A stretch of 57,245 nt of DNA from Candidatus Krumholzibacteriia bacterium (GCA_035268685.1 DATFKK010000163.1:1-57245); one strand, 5' to 3'. Counted from the stretch's first letter, positions 35,008 through 44,807 are shown. Made by a program: numbers and translations. The notes: generated from the sequence alone by a model not told the origin.

Positions 35008-36144
35008 GTGAGCGACGGAGCGGACCGCCTGCGGGTGGCCTTCGTCGTGGACTCCCTGGTCGTGGGGGGCGCCGAACGCGTCGTCGAGGCACTGGTCACC
35101 GGCCTGCAACACGAGGGCTTCGAGGTGGTCGTCGGATGCCTCCGCGGTCCCGGACCGATCGGTGAAGCGCTCCGTGCGCGCGGCGTCCGCGTGGACGAAG
35201 GACTCGCGACGCGTCGCGCGGACCCTCTCCAGATTCCCGCGGTGATCCGGTGGCTGCGCGGTGTGGGTGCCGAGGTGGCCTTCGTCCTCGATCACTCGAA
35301 TGCGCTGTTCTTCGGTAGAGTGGCAGCCCGCTTCGCCGGGATTCCGGCGGTGGTGGGGGTCCACCGCACGCGACGCGCGGACGGATCCCCCAGCCTCGGA
35401 CGGATCGATCGTCTGCTCGAGCCGTGGACCGCGGCGGTCGTCGCCGTCAGCCACGGCCATGCCGAGTACCTGGCGCAGTTCGAGGGCGTGGACCGGTCGC
35501 GGCTGCGGGTCGTGTACAACGGAGTCGACGTGGACCGCTTCGCCGCGAGCGCGGAGCCGGGATCGCGGGCTCCGGCGCGTGGCCGCCTGGGTCTTCCGAA
35601 GGCAGCCGTGGTGTTCGCGGTCGTAGCGGCTCTGAGACCCGAGAAGAACCACGAATCCCTGTTAGGAGCCCTTGCAGCGCCAGAACTCGCCGCCGTTCAC
35701 CTCGCCGTGGTGGGCGACGGCGCGCGGCGGGATGCACTCCGCGTCCGGGCCGCAGAACTCGGTGTCGACACGCGGGTCCATTGGTTGGGTTGGCGCAACG
35801 ACGTCGAACAGGTGCTCGCCGCTGCCGACGGCCTGGTGTTGCCATCCCACCCGAACGTGGAGACGTTTCCGATGTGCGTGCTCGAAGCCATGGCGGCCGC
35901 GCGGGCGGTGGTGGCCACGCGGGTCGGTTCGCTCGACGAGATGGTCGAGGAGGGACGCACGGGCTGGCTGGTGCCGCCCGGTGATGCCGCGGCCCTGCGG
36001 GCCGCGCTCGTGGAGGCCGCATCGACTCCACGGGAGAGGCAGCGCCGGGGCGAGGCGGGTCGTGCGCACGTGATCGAGAACTTCACCGAGGCACGGATGG
36101 TGGCCGGCGTTGCCGCCGTCCTCCGGGAGGCGGTCCGAGGGTGA
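35008..36144 (+). CDS. GT4 glycosyltransferase
   Basis: A 378-residue GT-B enzyme with VAFVVDSLVVGGAERVVEALV at the N-terminus, VYNGVDVDRFA in the hinge, and the donor-site EX7E region EGRTGWLVPPG preceded by PMCVLEAMAAARAVVATRVG. This is a classical retaining GT4. It starts 5 nt after the dehydrogenase stop and ends in a 4-nt overlap with a polyprenyl synthase. It probably extends the lipid-linked sugar made by the phosphoglycosyl transferase upstream. Confidence 0.88.
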   Translation: MSDGADRLRVAFVVDSLVVGGAERVVEALVTGLQHEGFEVVVGCLRGPGPIGEALRARGVRVDEGLATRRADPLQIPAVIRWLRGVGAEVAFVLDHSNALFFGRVAARFAGIPAVVGVHRTRRADGSPSLGRIDRLLEPWTAAVVAVSHGHAEYLAQFEGVDRSRLRVVYNGVDVDRFAASAEPGSRAPARGRLGLPKAAVVFAVVAALRPEKNHESLLGALAAPELAAVHLAVVGDGARRDALRVRAAELGVDTRVHWLGWRNDVEQVLAAADGLVLPSHPNVETFPMCVLEAMAAARAVVATRVGSLDEMVEEGRTGWLVPPGDAAALRAALVEAASTPRERQRRGEAGRAHVIENFTEARMVAGVAAVLREAVRG

Positions 36145-37049
36145 GTGCGAAGGAGGGGCGGATCGACCTGTTCGGCGCGCTGGAGGGGTTCCGGCGGCGC
36201 TTCGAGCCGCGACTCGAGGCGGCCCTGGAGCGCCGCGAGCACCGGTACACGCCTCGCCTGGTCCAGGCCCTCCGATATACGCCCCTCGCCGGCGGCAAGC
36301 GACTCCGTCCGCTGGTCATCGAGCTCTTCGCGCGCCTGGGTGAGACGGGAACCGAGCGGGAGTGGCTGGACGCCGGTGTCGCCGTGGAGCTGATCCACAG
36401 CTGTTCGCTGGTCCTCGACGACCTTCCGAGCATGGACGATGCCGCCCTGCGTCGCGGACGTCCGACCTGCCACGTCGTCTACGGACTCGACACCGCGATC
36501 CTGGCTGCCAACGCGCAGCTCATGCTCGCCTTCGAGATCCTCGGCGAGCTCGAGACCTGGAGACCGAAGCTCGAGGCGACGTCGCTGATGGCCCGCTCCG
36601 TGGGTGTCGGGGGCATGATCGGTGGACAGCACGTCGATCTGCACCTGGCCGACGAGGCCCGCGACCTCGACGCGCTGGAGTACATCCACCGACACAAGAC
36701 GGGCGTGCTGTTCGAAGCGTCGGCCCGCCTCGGTGTGCGTCTGGGGGGCGCCACCGACGGCGTGGAGGAGTGCGCCGCGGTGTACGCGCGGAACCTGGGT
36801 CTGGCCTTCCAGATCAAGGACGATCTGCTCGACGTGACGGCCAGTGCCGAGCAGATCGGCAAGGACACGCACCAGGACCGCGAGCACGGGACCTTCGTGG
36901 GACGACTCGGGCTGGCCGAGAGCGAGGAGATCATGCATCGTCTGCTCGCGACGGCCCGTGAGTCGATCGGGCCGCTCGGCGGCCACGACCCCGAGACGCT
37001 GGGCCTGTTGCACGCGGTGTGCGACTACGTCGGCGTGCGCCGTCACTAG
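36141..37049 (+). CDS. Trans-polyprenyl diphosphate synthase (IspA/GGPPS-like), glycan-locus copy
   Basis: A 302-residue isoprenyl synthase. The first Asp-rich motif is LDDLPSMDDAALRRGRPTC; the second is FQIKDDLLD. A PLAGGKRLRPLV segment and HKTGVLF motif complete the family pattern. Short- to medium-chain products (C15-C20) are expected because the residues before the first motif are small or polar, but this is only a guess. It is one of two such genes in the window, the other at 55632 next to dxs. Its GTGA overlap with a glycosyltransferase is unusual for a core isoprenoid gene. Confidence 0.85.
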   Translation: MSAKEGRIDLFGALEGFRRRFEPRLEAALERREHRYTPRLVQALRYTPLAGGKRLRPLVIELFARLGETGTEREWLDAGVAVELIHSCSLVLDDLPSMDDAALRRGRPTCHVVYGLDTAILAANAQLMLAFEILGELETWRPKLEATSLMARSVGVGGMIGGQHVDLHLADEARDLDALEYIHRHKTGVLFEASARLGVRLGGATDGVEECAAVYARNLGLAFQIKDDLLDVTASAEQIGKDTHQDREHGTFVGRLGLAESEEIMHRLLATARESIGPLGGHDPETLGLLHAVCDYVGVRRH

Positions 37050-37077
37050 ATTCCCGCGCGCTCCACGAGGTCGGTCC

Positions 37078-38934
37078 TTGGACGAACCGCCGGTCGACAG
37101 TCGGCACGACCCGCAGCGCCTCGAAGAGGGGCTGCAGCGGTTGCGCGAACTCGGCTACCTGCAGACCCCGGCGGAATCCTACGTCGCCGCGCGCGTGGGC
37201 CGGGCGGGTTCGCGACGTCGGTCGGCCGCCGCTGCCGGGGTCTGGATCGGCGGCGGCGGTGGTCTGATCATCTCGTTCCTGCTCACGCTCTCGGCCGTGG
37301 TGTCCGAGCCGATCCTGCTGGAGCGTCCGCGCAGTCTGCTCTGGCTGTGGTTGGACATGACGGCGGTGCTGGTGGTCCTGGCCGGTCTCGGCACCGGTGC
37401 GGTGGCGTGGGGACTCTTGGCCTCTTCGGAACGGGGACGGGGACCGACGGTGGCGCGCGTCGAGCGGCTGTTGCTCTGGTTGCCCGGCCTGGTCGCGTCG
37501 TTGTACCTCGCCGATCGTCTCGGGCGGGTGGCCCTGGTCGACCTCTCGGGTCCGTCGTGGTTGCTCGGAACCTCGGCGGTGGCGGTTCTGGTCGGGCTGG
37601 TCGGAGCGCTGGTGTCGTGGAGTCTTTCGGGCGCACTGGCGCTGGCGCGTCTGCAGGGTCGCGGGGTCTTCCGCCCCGTGAGACTGCGAGCCTGGGAACG
37701 ACCCCTGCCGTTCCTCGTGTTCGCGGCGGCGGCGGCCTCGATCCTCACCGCCGGACCCTATCGGGGCCTCGACCCGATCCCACGTCTGGGAGAACTCGAG
37801 GTCCGCGTCTCGGGTCCACCGACGCGGATGCTGGTCGTCGCCGTCGACGGTGTGACCGGTCCCGTCGTCTGGCCGGGCGACGATCGGCCCCGGCCCGGCG
37901 TTCCCCGCGCCCAGGACGGACGGCAGCATCCGGCCGGGTACTGGAACGAGCTGGCGACCGGCTTTCCACCGTCCGAACACGGGCTCGGCTCGGCGTCCGC
38001 TGCGGGCCCGCGCGGCTTCGACCAGGGGATCGGCGGCCTGACCCGGGATCCGGTCCTGGCCCTGCTCGTGCGCCATCTGCTGCCCGGCGTCGGTCTCGGT
38101 CGTACCGTCGCGGCCGACCGGCGCGACCTGCGTCGGCCCCCGGTCTGGGAGATCCTGGCGGCAGCGGGCCGTTCCGTCCGGGTCGTCAACTGGTGGGCGA
38201 CGTATCCCGCCATGGTCGTTCCGGGACTGGAGGTCGTGTCCGACCGTCACTTCCTCCGTCTGCACGACGGGCGCGGCGACGGACCGGGACTCGTGGCACC
38301 GCCGGACCTGCTCGTGGAGGACGCCAGAGCCTGGCGGACCGAACTGGAGGCGGCGCGACGACGGATCGAGGGCTACACGCGCGGGCGGGACTGGCTGGAC
38401 GACCATTCCGCGTCCGAGCCCGTGCGACAGGCCTGGGACCTGGCAACGGGAGCGGACCTCTACCACGTGGCCCGGGCGATCGAGGCCGGGCGGGGAACCG
38501 ATCTCGTCGTCGTGCATCTCAACGGGATGGACATCGTCCGCCGCGCCCTCGAGCGGTCCGACGTGGAGGCCACGGCGTCCCCGGGGCTGCGCTCGGCGCA
38601 GGAGGCCTATGTCCATGCGTTGCTCGAGCGACTCGTCGACGCCTGGAGCGGCGAGGTGGTCACCGTACTGAGAGGCGCCGACGACGGCCGATCGGTGTGG
38701 GCGAGAGGACCCACAGCCATGCCACGGCGTGCGAGGGCCTGGGCGCCATGGTTGCTCTGGTCGCAGGGCGTGGTCCCGCCGCTCGACATGGAGCTCCCCT
38801 CGCGCCTGCGCGGATCCCCGCTACCGGCCGATCGTCCGGAGACCTACGGCCGGACGGATCCTCCGCGGTATCCGGCCGGCCGATCCGTCGACGATCTGGA
38901 GCGACTGCGAAGCCTGGGCTACATTGACGGTTGA
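37078..38934 (+). CDS. Membrane-anchored AlkP-superfamily protein with degenerate active site
   Basis: A 618-residue protein. After an N-terminal helix with LQRLRELGYLQ there are five or six transmembrane helices (about 55-245), then a large domain with AlkP-fold marks: LVVAVDGVTGP, LATGFPPSEHGLGSA, VNWWATYPAM and VVVHLNGMDIVRRA. The nucleophile position is Pro, the DxxxH histidine is Arg, and the SDHG motif reads GADDG, so most metal ligands are lost. The last residues, LERLRSLGYIDG, repeat the N-terminal motif. Start TTG 37078 has GAGG 7 nt upstream; it is the first start after the synthase stop. The function is unknown; it is possibly a glycan-binding scaffold. Confidence 0.6.
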   Translation: MDEPPVDSRHDPQRLEEGLQRLRELGYLQTPAESYVAARVGRAGSRRRSAAAAGVWIGGGGGLIISFLLTLSAVVSEPILLERPRSLLWLWLDMTAVLVVLAGLGTGAVAWGLLASSERGRGPTVARVERLLLWLPGLVASLYLADRLGRVALVDLSGPSWLLGTSAVAVLVGLVGALVSWSLSGALALARLQGRGVFRPVRLRAWERPLPFLVFAAAAASILTAGPYRGLDPIPRLGELEVRVSGPPTRMLVVAVDGVTGPVVWPGDDRPRPGVPRAQDGRQHPAGYWNELATGFPPSEHGLGSASAAGPRGFDQGIGGLTRDPVLALLVRHLLPGVGLGRTVAADRRDLRRPPVWEILAAAGRSVRVVNWWATYPAMVVPGLEVVSDRHFLRLHDGRGDGPGLVAPPDLLVEDARAWRTELEAARRRIEGYTRGRDWLDDHSASEPVRQAWDLATGADLYHVARAIEAGRGTDLVVVHLNGMDIVRRALERSDVEATASPGLRSAQEAYVHALLERLVDAWSGEVVTVLRGADDGRSVWARGPTAMPRRARAWAPWLLWSQGVVPPLDMELPSRLRGSPLPADRPETYGRTDPPRYPAGRSVDDLERLRSLGYIDG

Positions 38935-38959
38935 CCTGCACGAAGCCCGGAGGGCTCCC

Positions 38960-39586
38960 ATGCGACATCGATTCCACGTGACCCTGGCCTTGGCCGCTGC
39001 CTGCGCGCTCACGCTCAACGCCTGCAGCCAACCGCCGCGAGAGCCGCGCTCGGACCCGGCCGCGGACCTACCCGCGCCTCCGGCCGACGACACCGACGGG
39101 AACGGGACCAAGGTCTACGACCTCGAGTCCGAGGGCGAGTTCCCACCGCCGCCCCGAGACGTGGAATTCGAGGAGGACCAGCTCCCACCGCCGGAGACCT
39201 TGCCGTCGACCCCGATCGGCGCGGCCGCGGACACCGTCGCGGGCCAGGACGTGGAGCCCCGGAAGGTGGAGCCCAGCGTGGAGGTCCCCGTCGAGCCGAC
39301 CGCCGAGGCGGATCGACGCTCCGAGACCCTGGAGACCGCGCGCGGCTGGCGTGTGCAACTGGCCGCGGCCGGTGCCCGGGGCGACGCCGACCGCGTCGCG
39401 CGTGAGGCCTCGGCCCGTCTCGGCGTGCCGTGCTACGTGGACTTCGAAGCACCACTGTTCAAGGTCCGGGCGGGCGACTTCGTGGACCGTGCCGAAGCCC
39501 TTCGTCTGCGCGACCGCGCCCGGGCGAACGGCTACGACGGAGCCTGGATCGTGACCACCGAGGTCGTGAGCGGCCGCGGCTCTTGA
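38960..39586 (+). CDS. SPOR-domain lipoprotein
   Basis: A 208-residue protein with a signal peptide and the lipobox LTLNAC (lipidated Cys23). A long Pro/Glu/Asp-rich linker spans about residues 30-130, and a SPOR domain (about 131-205) has WRVQLAAAGARGDADRVA and KVRAGDFVDRAEALRLRD. SPOR domains bind glycan strands stripped of peptides, as at the division septum. ATG 38960 has GGAGG 6 nt upstream. Its stop codon is part of the -35 box of the tRNA promoter downstream. Confidence 0.82.
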   Translation: MRHRFHVTLALAAACALTLNACSQPPREPRSDPAADLPAPPADDTDGNGTKVYDLESEGEFPPPPRDVEFEEDQLPPPETLPSTPIGAAADTVAGQDVEPRKVEPSVEVPVEPTAEADRRSETLETARGWRVQLAAAGARGDADRVAREASARLGVPCYVDFEAPLFKVRAGDFVDRAEALRLRDRARANGYDGAWIVTTEVVSGRGS

Positions 39587-39610
39587 CGCGGCGCCGGTCT
39601 CGACTACAAT
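39583..39610 (+). promoter_or_regulatory. Promoter of the tRNA-Gly/Cys cluster
   Basis: TTGACG (39583-39588), a 16-nt spacer and TACAAT (39605-39610). This is the closest match to the sigma-70 consensus in the window. The preceding gene's TGA (39584-39586) lies inside the -35 box. The first tRNA starts 91 nt downstream of the -10. Confidence 0.75.
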
Positions 39611-39701
39611 TGCGTACTCCGCGGCGATCGCGACGGGATCGAGGATCTGCGACGACGTCCGTGGCCGCCCGGAACACCGGATCGCGAGTTCCGGTACGGG
39701 A

Positions 39702-39777
<76 letters not shown>

Positions 39778-39804
39778 TTCAGTCTTCTAGCCTGAACGGA
39801 CTTG

Positions 39805-39879
39805 GGCGGCATAGCCAAGTGGTAAGGCGACGGACTGCAAATCCGTTATTCCCCGGTTCGAATCCGGGTGCCGCCTCCA
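39805..39879 (+). tRNA. tRNA-Cys (anticodon GCA)
   Basis: A 75-nt cloverleaf: acceptor GGCGGCA/TGCCGCC, anticodon stem ACGGA/TCCGT with loop CTGCAAA, discriminator U as usual for Cys, CCA encoded. It lies 27 nt after tRNA-Gly and is probably cotranscribed with it. Confidence 0.97.
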
Positions 39880-39955
39880 GCTTCGGCCGTGCCTCCGGCA
39901 GGCCACCGACGGTTCGATCGATCGTGCGCGACACCGATCACCGTCGGGCGAGATC

Positions 39956-39992
39956 GACGGGCGATGCGGAGGCATCGCCCGTCGTTCGTTGT
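39956..39992 (+). terminator. Hairpin terminator between tRNA-Cys and tRNA-Leu
   Basis: A perfect 12-bp stem GACGGGCGATGC/GCATCGCCCGTC with a 4-nt GGAG loop (39956-39983) is followed by GTTCGTTGT. The tail is only moderately T-rich, so termination may be partial. The tRNA-Leu gene starts 11 nt later with no clear promoter of its own. Confidence 0.6.
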
Positions 39993-40003
39993 CGGACCCG
40001 GGT

Positions 40004-40092
40004 GCCCGGGTGGCGGAACCGGTAGACGCGCTGGACTTAAAATCCGGTGGGGCTCACGCCCCGTGAGGGTTCGAGACCCTCCCCGGGCACCA
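40004..40092 (+). tRNA. tRNA-Leu (anticodon TAA)
   Basis: An 89-nt class II tRNA with a long variable arm: acceptor GCCCGGG/CCCGGGC, anticodon loop CTTAAAA (anticodon TAA), variable stem GGGGCTCACGCCCC, discriminator A and encoded CCA. Confidence 0.97.
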
Positions 40093-40143
40093 CGAGTTCG
40101 CGTCGGGACCGGCGGCGCGACGGCGACGAGGGGAGCACGGCGC

Positions 40144-41280
40144 GTGCGTCTGGCCTTCCTGAGCATCGGACGGCACCTGCACACCGAGCGATGGGTGGGC
40201 TGGTTCGCCGAGCGTGGACACGAGTGCCATCTCCTGACCGTCCAGCCGGGACCGATCGAGGGTGTCACCGTCCACGACATCCGGTCCGCGGCACCGACCA
40301 AACCCCTTCGGTACCTGCGGAGCCTCCGGGTCGTACGCCGCCTGTTGGGCGACATCCGGCCGGACCTCCTGAACACGCATTTCCTGACCGGCTACGGCTA
40401 CTGGGGCGACTTCAGTGGTTTCCACCCGAACGTACTCACGGTGTGGGGCGACGACGTCTACGTCACGCCGCACGAGAACGCTCTGAAGAAGTGGCTGGCC
40501 CGGCGTGCGCTGCGCAATGCCGAGGCCGTCACCGGGGACTCGCTCGACATCCTGCACGGTTGCGTGGATCTCGGTGCCGATGCCTCTCGATGCTACGAGG
40601 TCCTCTGGGGGGTCGATTTCGAACGGTTCCGTCCCGACCGTCCGCAGTCCGTCCGCGAGGAGCTGGGCGTTCCCGCCGAGGCACCGGTGATCTTCTCGCC
40701 CCGAAGCTTCACGCAGCCCTACTACAACCTCGACGTGATCATCGAGGCCTGCGTGGCGCTGCGGAGGGACCGCCCCGACGTGCACGTGGTCTTCGCCGGG
40801 TACGAGGGCGATCCGGCGCCCTTCGTCGAACGTGCGCGAGCCGCCGGACTGTCCGAGAACACCCACTTCGTCGGACGGATCCCGCACGATCGGTTCGGCG
40901 AGTACCTCGTGGGGACCGACGTCTTCGTGAGCGTGCCGTCGGTCGATGCGACGGCCGTGTCCCTCCTGGAAGCCATGGCCTGCGGGACGGGCATCGTGGT
41001 CAGTTCGTTGCCGAGTTCCACGGAGTGGATCCGGGACGGCGAGAACGGCCTGGTCGTTCCGCCACGCGACGTCGAAGCCCTGACCGACGCACTGGGGCGA
41101 GCGGTCGCGGATCCGGACGCACGACGACGATGGGGTGAGGCCGCTCATGCCCGGGCGCGCGCGGTGGCCGACCACGACGCGAACATGCGTCGCGCCGAGT
41201 CGATCTACCTGGAACTCGTCGAAGCACGGCCACTGCCCGAGGACCTCTCGAGCCTGGCCGAGCTCCGCGCGCGTCCGTGA
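40144..41280 (+). CDS. GT4 glycosyltransferase
   Basis: A 378-residue GT-B enzyme starting LAFLSIGRHLHTERWVGWFA; the acceptor domain has THFLTGYGYWGDFSGFHPN and TVWGDDVYV. The donor domain has FSPRSFTQPYYNLDVIIEA and the EX7E-containing AVSLLEAMACGTGIVVSSL, then DGENGLVVPP. Start GTG 40144 has a GGGGAG site about 10 nt upstream; the longer frame runs into the tRNA-Leu gene. The next GT2 gene overlaps by 4 nt. Confidence 0.87.
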   Translation: MRLAFLSIGRHLHTERWVGWFAERGHECHLLTVQPGPIEGVTVHDIRSAAPTKPLRYLRSLRVVRRLLGDIRPDLLNTHFLTGYGYWGDFSGFHPNVLTVWGDDVYVTPHENALKKWLARRALRNAEAVTGDSLDILHGCVDLGADASRCYEVLWGVDFERFRPDRPQSVREELGVPAEAPVIFSPRSFTQPYYNLDVIIEACVALRRDRPDVHVVFAGYEGDPAPFVERARAAGLSENTHFVGRIPHDRFGEYLVGTDVFVSVPSVDATAVSLLEAMACGTGIVVSSLPSSTEWIRDGENGLVVPPRDVEALTDALGRAVADPDARRRWGEAAHARARAVADHDANMRRAESIYLELVEARPLPEDLSSLAELRARP

Positions 41281-42248
41281 CCGTGATGTTGAGCGTCGTC
41301 GTCCCGACCTATCGCAAGGCCGACCTGCTCCGCCGTACACTGGAGGCGCTGGCGGACCAGTGGCTTCCCGATGCGGTCGAGTGGGAGGTGGTGGTCGTCG
41401 ACGACGGTTCCGACGACGAGGGGGCCACGGACGCTGTCCTCGAGGATCTGGCTGCGCGCATTCCGCTGGTCGAAGCCGGCTGCGGCCGGAACGAAGGGCG
41501 GGCTCGGGCCCGGAACCGCGGTTGGCGTGCGGCACGCGGACGCTGGATCCTGTTCCTCGACGACGACATCGTGCTGCGTTCCGGGGCGCTGGTGGCCCAC
41601 GTCGAGGCGCAGCGCGCGCGCGAGGGCGTCCACCTGGGGACCGTGGTCACCGCCCCCGAGATCGTGGACTCGGCACTGTTCGACTACCTCGACACGCGAG
41701 GGGTGGCGAAGTGCCCTCCGGCCTCGGAGGTCCCGTCCCGGTACCTGCTCACGCAGAACGTCTCGATCCCGCGTGCGGCGCTGGAGCGGGTGGGGGGATT
41801 CGACGAGGACTTCGGCGCCTACGGTTTCGAGGACATGGAGATCGCGTTCCGCCTCGAGGACCACGCGGGCATGCGCTTCTACGCGCTCCCCGCGGCAGTG
41901 GGAGAACACGTCCACCACCATAGCCTGGACGAGTACCTCCAGAAGAAGGTCGTCTGCGGACGGGAGACGCTTCCGCGCCTCGCCGAGCTGCACCCGCACC
42001 GTCTCGCGGAGATGAAGCTCGACGTCCTGCCGGGTCTCTCCGCGAACGCCGCGGCGTCACGCCGCGCACTGGCAGTGGCCCTTGCCGCGAGCTGGTCCCT
42101 GGGGTTCCCCGGATTGGTGAGGGCACTGTTGCTGCGGTGGCCGGACGGCGCTTTTTCCGCCCTCCGCCACCGCGCCTACGACTACGCCGTCCTGAGCGCC
42201 TATGCGGCAGGTCTCCGGCAGCGCACATCTGCCATTTCGGACCACTGA
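41277..42248 (+). CDS. GT2 glycosyltransferase
   Basis: A 323-residue GT-A enzyme: LSVVVPTYRKADLLRRTLEAL, VVVDDGSDDEG, and GRWILFLDDDIVL with the metal-binding DDD. GAYGFEDMEIAFRLED follows, the C-terminal acceptor/catalytic motif of this group. It ends without transmembrane helices. The GTG start overlaps the previous stop. It forms a two-gene unit with the GT4 gene; the product is unknown. The 159-nt gap that follows holds a CAGGCCGGCCTG palindrome (42285-42296) but no gene. Confidence 0.86.
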   Translation: MTVMLSVVVPTYRKADLLRRTLEALADQWLPDAVEWEVVVVDDGSDDEGATDAVLEDLAARIPLVEAGCGRNEGRARARNRGWRAARGRWILFLDDDIVLRSGALVAHVEAQRAREGVHLGTVVTAPEIVDSALFDYLDTRGVAKCPPASEVPSRYLLTQNVSIPRAALERVGGFDEDFGAYGFEDMEIAFRLEDHAGMRFYALPAAVGEHVHHHSLDEYLQKKVVCGRETLPRLAELHPHRLAEMKLDVLPGLSANAAASRRALAVALAASWSLGFPGLVRALLLRWPDGAFSALRHRAYDYAVLSAYAAGLRQRTSAISDH

Positions 42249-42407
42249 CTGCCGTTATGACAGCCTCGGCTCCGGCCGGCGGCAGGCCGGCCTGTAGGGC
42301 CTGAAGCGCAAGTAGCTGCATTACAACGAGTTGAGAGAGTGCGCCTGGGCGGCACGGCGCTTGGTAGAGGGCGGGTGGAATCTCTGCAACCACGCTACGG
42401 AGGAATC

Positions 42408-44345
42408 ATGGGCAAGATCATCGGCATCGACCTCGGCACGACGAACAGCTGTGTGGCGGTCGTCGAGGGAACCGAGGTGAAGGTCATCCCGAACGCGGAG
42501 GGTCAGAAGACCACTCCGTCGGTCGTCGGCTGGAACAAGGACGGCGAGCGCCTGGTGGGCGTCGTCGCGAAGCGTCAGGCCGTGACCCGGCCGACCGAGA
42601 CCGTCTTCTCGATCAAGCGCTTCATGGGCCGCGGCTACGACGAGGTCGCGACCGAGATCTCCGAGGTGCCCTACGAGGTCGAGCGCAATGCGAACGGCCA
42701 GGTCTCGGTGAAGGTCGAGGCGGGTGAATTCGCCCCGCCGCAGATCTCGGCCATGGTCCTGCAGAAGATGAAGGAGACCGCCGAGGCCTACCTGGGCGAA
42801 CCCGTCAGCGAGGCCGTGATCACCGTTCCGGCGTACTTCAACGACGCCCAGCGGCAGGCGACCAAGGACGCCGGCAAGATCTCGGGTCTCGACGTCAAGC
42901 GGATCATCAACGAGCCGACCGCGGCTGCGCTCGCCTACGGACTCGACAAGAAGCAGAAGAGCGAGACGATCGCCGTGTACGACCTCGGCGGCGGGACCTT
43001 CGACATCTCGATCCTCGAGCTGGGCGAGGGCGTGTTCGAGGTCAAGAGCACCAACGGGGACACGCACCTCGGAGGAGACGACTTCGACCAGGTCGTCATG
43101 GACTGGCTCGTGAAGGAGTTCAAGGGCGCCGAGGGCATCGACCTGAGCAAGGATCCGATGGCCCTGCAGCGTCTGAAGGAGGCCGCCGAGCGCGCCAAGT
43201 GCGAGCTCAGCTCGAGCACCCAGACCGAGGTGAACCTGCCGTTCATCTCCGCCGACGCGAACGGTCCCAAGCACCTGAATCTCACGCTGACACGCAGCCG
43301 CTTCGAGCAGCTCGTCGACCAGCTCGTCGAGCGTACCGTGGATCCCTGCCGCAAGGCCCTGGCCGACGCCGGCATGAAGCCGGGTGACGTCGACGAGGTG
43401 ATCCTCGTGGGCGGGAGTACCCGCATTCCCGCGGTGCAGGCGAAGGTGAAGGAGATCTTCGGCAAGGAGCCGAACCACTCCGTGAATCCGGACGAGTGCG
43501 TCGCCATGGGTGCGGCCGTCCAGGGTGGCGTGCTGAGTGGTGAGGAACACCTGACCGACGTGGTCCTGCTCGACGTGACACCGCTGTCGCTGGGGATCGA
43601 GACGCTCGGCGGGGTCAGCACCAAACTGATCGAGCGCAACACCACGATCCCGGTGAAGAAGTCGCAGGTCTTCTCGACCGCGGACGACAACCAGAGCGTG
43701 GTCGACATCCACGTCCTGCAGGGCGAGCGCGAGATGGCCCAGGACAACAAGACCATCGGGCGCTTCCAGCTCACGGGCATCCCGCCGGCCCCGCGCGGCG
43801 TGCCGCAGATCGAAGTGACCTTCGACATCGACGCCAACGGCATCCTGAACGTCAGCGCGAAGGACAAGGCCACGGGTAAGGAGCAGTCGATCGTCATCCA
43901 GGCCAGCAGTGGTCTCAGCGAGAGCGAGATCGACGACATGGTCCAGCAGGCCGAATCCAACGCGGAGGCCGATCGCAAGCGGCGCGAGCTGGTCGACGCG
44001 CGGAACCAGGCCGACAGTCTGGTCTACAGCACGCGCAAGACGCTCAAGGACCTCGAGGGCAAGGTCGACGACAACGCGAAGGGCGCCGTCGAGAGCGCTC
44101 TGAGCGACCTCGAGGGCGTCTTGAACACCGAGGACGTCGACGTCCTCAAGCAGAAGACCGAGAACCTGCAGACGGTCGTGTCGGCGATGTCGCAGAAGGC
44201 CTACGAGAGCGCCCAGGGCGGTCCGCAGGCCGACGAGGCGGCGGCCGGAGGCGCCGAGGGAGCCTCGGACCAGCAGGAGAAGTCCGAGTCGGACGACGGG
44301 CCGGTGGACGCCGACTTCGAGGTCGTCGACGAAGACAAGAAATAG
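42408..44345 (+). CDS. dnaK: DnaK, Hsp70 chaperone
   Basis: A 645-residue Hsp70 with all family signatures: [46 protein letters not shown]; the substrate-binding domain starts near [14 protein letters not shown] and the helical lid near DDMVQQAES. It ends in an acidic EVVDEDKK tail. DnaK folds proteins with DnaJ and GrpE, neither of which is nearby. ATG 42408 has GGAGG 6 nt upstream; the longer frame is not homologous. No CIRCE element was found in front. Confidence 0.98.
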   Translation: MGKIIGIDLGTTNSCVAVVEGTEVKVIPNAEGQKTTPSVVGWNKDGERLVGVVAKRQAVTRPTETVFSIKRFMGRGYDEVATEISEVPYEVERNANGQVSVKVEAGEFAPPQISAMVLQKMKETAEAYLGEPVSEAVITVPAYFNDAQRQATKDAGKISGLDVKRIINEPTAAALAYGLDKKQKSETIAVYDLGGGTFDISILELGEGVFEVKSTNGDTHLGGDDFDQVVMDWLVKEFKGAEGIDLSKDPMALQRLKEAAERAKCELSSSTQTEVNLPFISADANGPKHLNLTLTRSRFEQLVDQLVERTVDPCRKALADAGMKPGDVDEVILVGGSTRIPAVQAKVKEIFGKEPNHSVNPDECVAMGAAVQGGVLSGEEHLTDVVLLDVTPLSLGIETLGGVSTKLIERNTTIPVKKSQVFSTADDNQSVVDIHVLQGEREMAQDNKTIGRFQLTGIPPAPRGVPQIEVTFDIDANGILNVSAKDKATGKEQSIVIQASSGLSESEIDDMVQQAESNAEADRKRRELVDARNQADSLVYSTRKTLKDLEGKVDDNAKGAVESALSDLEGVLNTEDVDVLKQKTENLQTVVSAMSQKAYESAQGGPQADEAAAGGAEGASDQQEKSESDDGPVDADFEVVDEDKK

Positions 44346-44807
44346 ACGGACTGGCGCAAGTTGTGGTCCGTGACTAGACCATAGCGCCGGAAGCGATCTC
44401 GGGTCCTCTTCATGGGGCCCGAGGTTGCATCTCCGGCCGGCCTTGACACGAAATCACAGGTGGACGAGACTCGTGCGGCACTTCGGCGTCCCGGGCGGGA
44501 CGCGACCGGCGACCGAAGGGCATGAGACGCGGTCGGGCCGGGTCGCAAGAGGCGAAGTCGTGATCGCTGCGCCCGCGCTGGACGTGACGGTCGCCGACTC
44601 GACACGCCGGTGCGATGCCGTCCGTGGAAGACCGGGACGGGAACTCCCGTCCTCGCCGGCCGTTCATTCAGAACGACGGCACATCGCCGCAGCGACCCTC
44701 GCTCCGGCGACGAGGTAAAGCCCGAACGCGCGGACTCGCAACCCGCGTGCGACGGCGAGCGGGACCGGCGGCCCCGACCGGGGCCCGCTCACGGTGGAGG
44801 AAACCAG
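44346..44807 (+). other. 462-nt gap between dnaK and the sigma-factor gene; hairpins and a leader
   Basis: No gene is supported here. Directly after dnaK comes a two-part hairpin (GGCGC/GCGCC outside TGGTC/GACCA, 44353-44388). Then a 10-bp stem with CTCGGG/CCCGAG (44398-44423) follows. Neither has a T-tract, so they may be processing or Rho-type end signals. GGCCCC-GACC-GGGGCC (44770-44785) forms a hairpin just before the Shine-Dalgarno of the sigma gene and could limit its translation. Confidence 0.5.
44443..44471 (+). promoter_or_regulatory. Candidate promoter of the sigma-factor gene
   Basis: A perfect TTGACA (44443-44448) is followed after 17 nt by GAGACT (44466-44471), a weak -10. It would make a leader of about 330 nt before the sigma gene. 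Confidence 0.4.

Noticed and set aside
42249-42407. CIRCE element or sigma-32-type promoter before dnaK
   Set aside because: No TTAGCACTC-N9-GAGTGCTAA repeat and no CTTGAA/CCCCAT pair; only a TACAAC-like -10 without a fitting -35 was seen.
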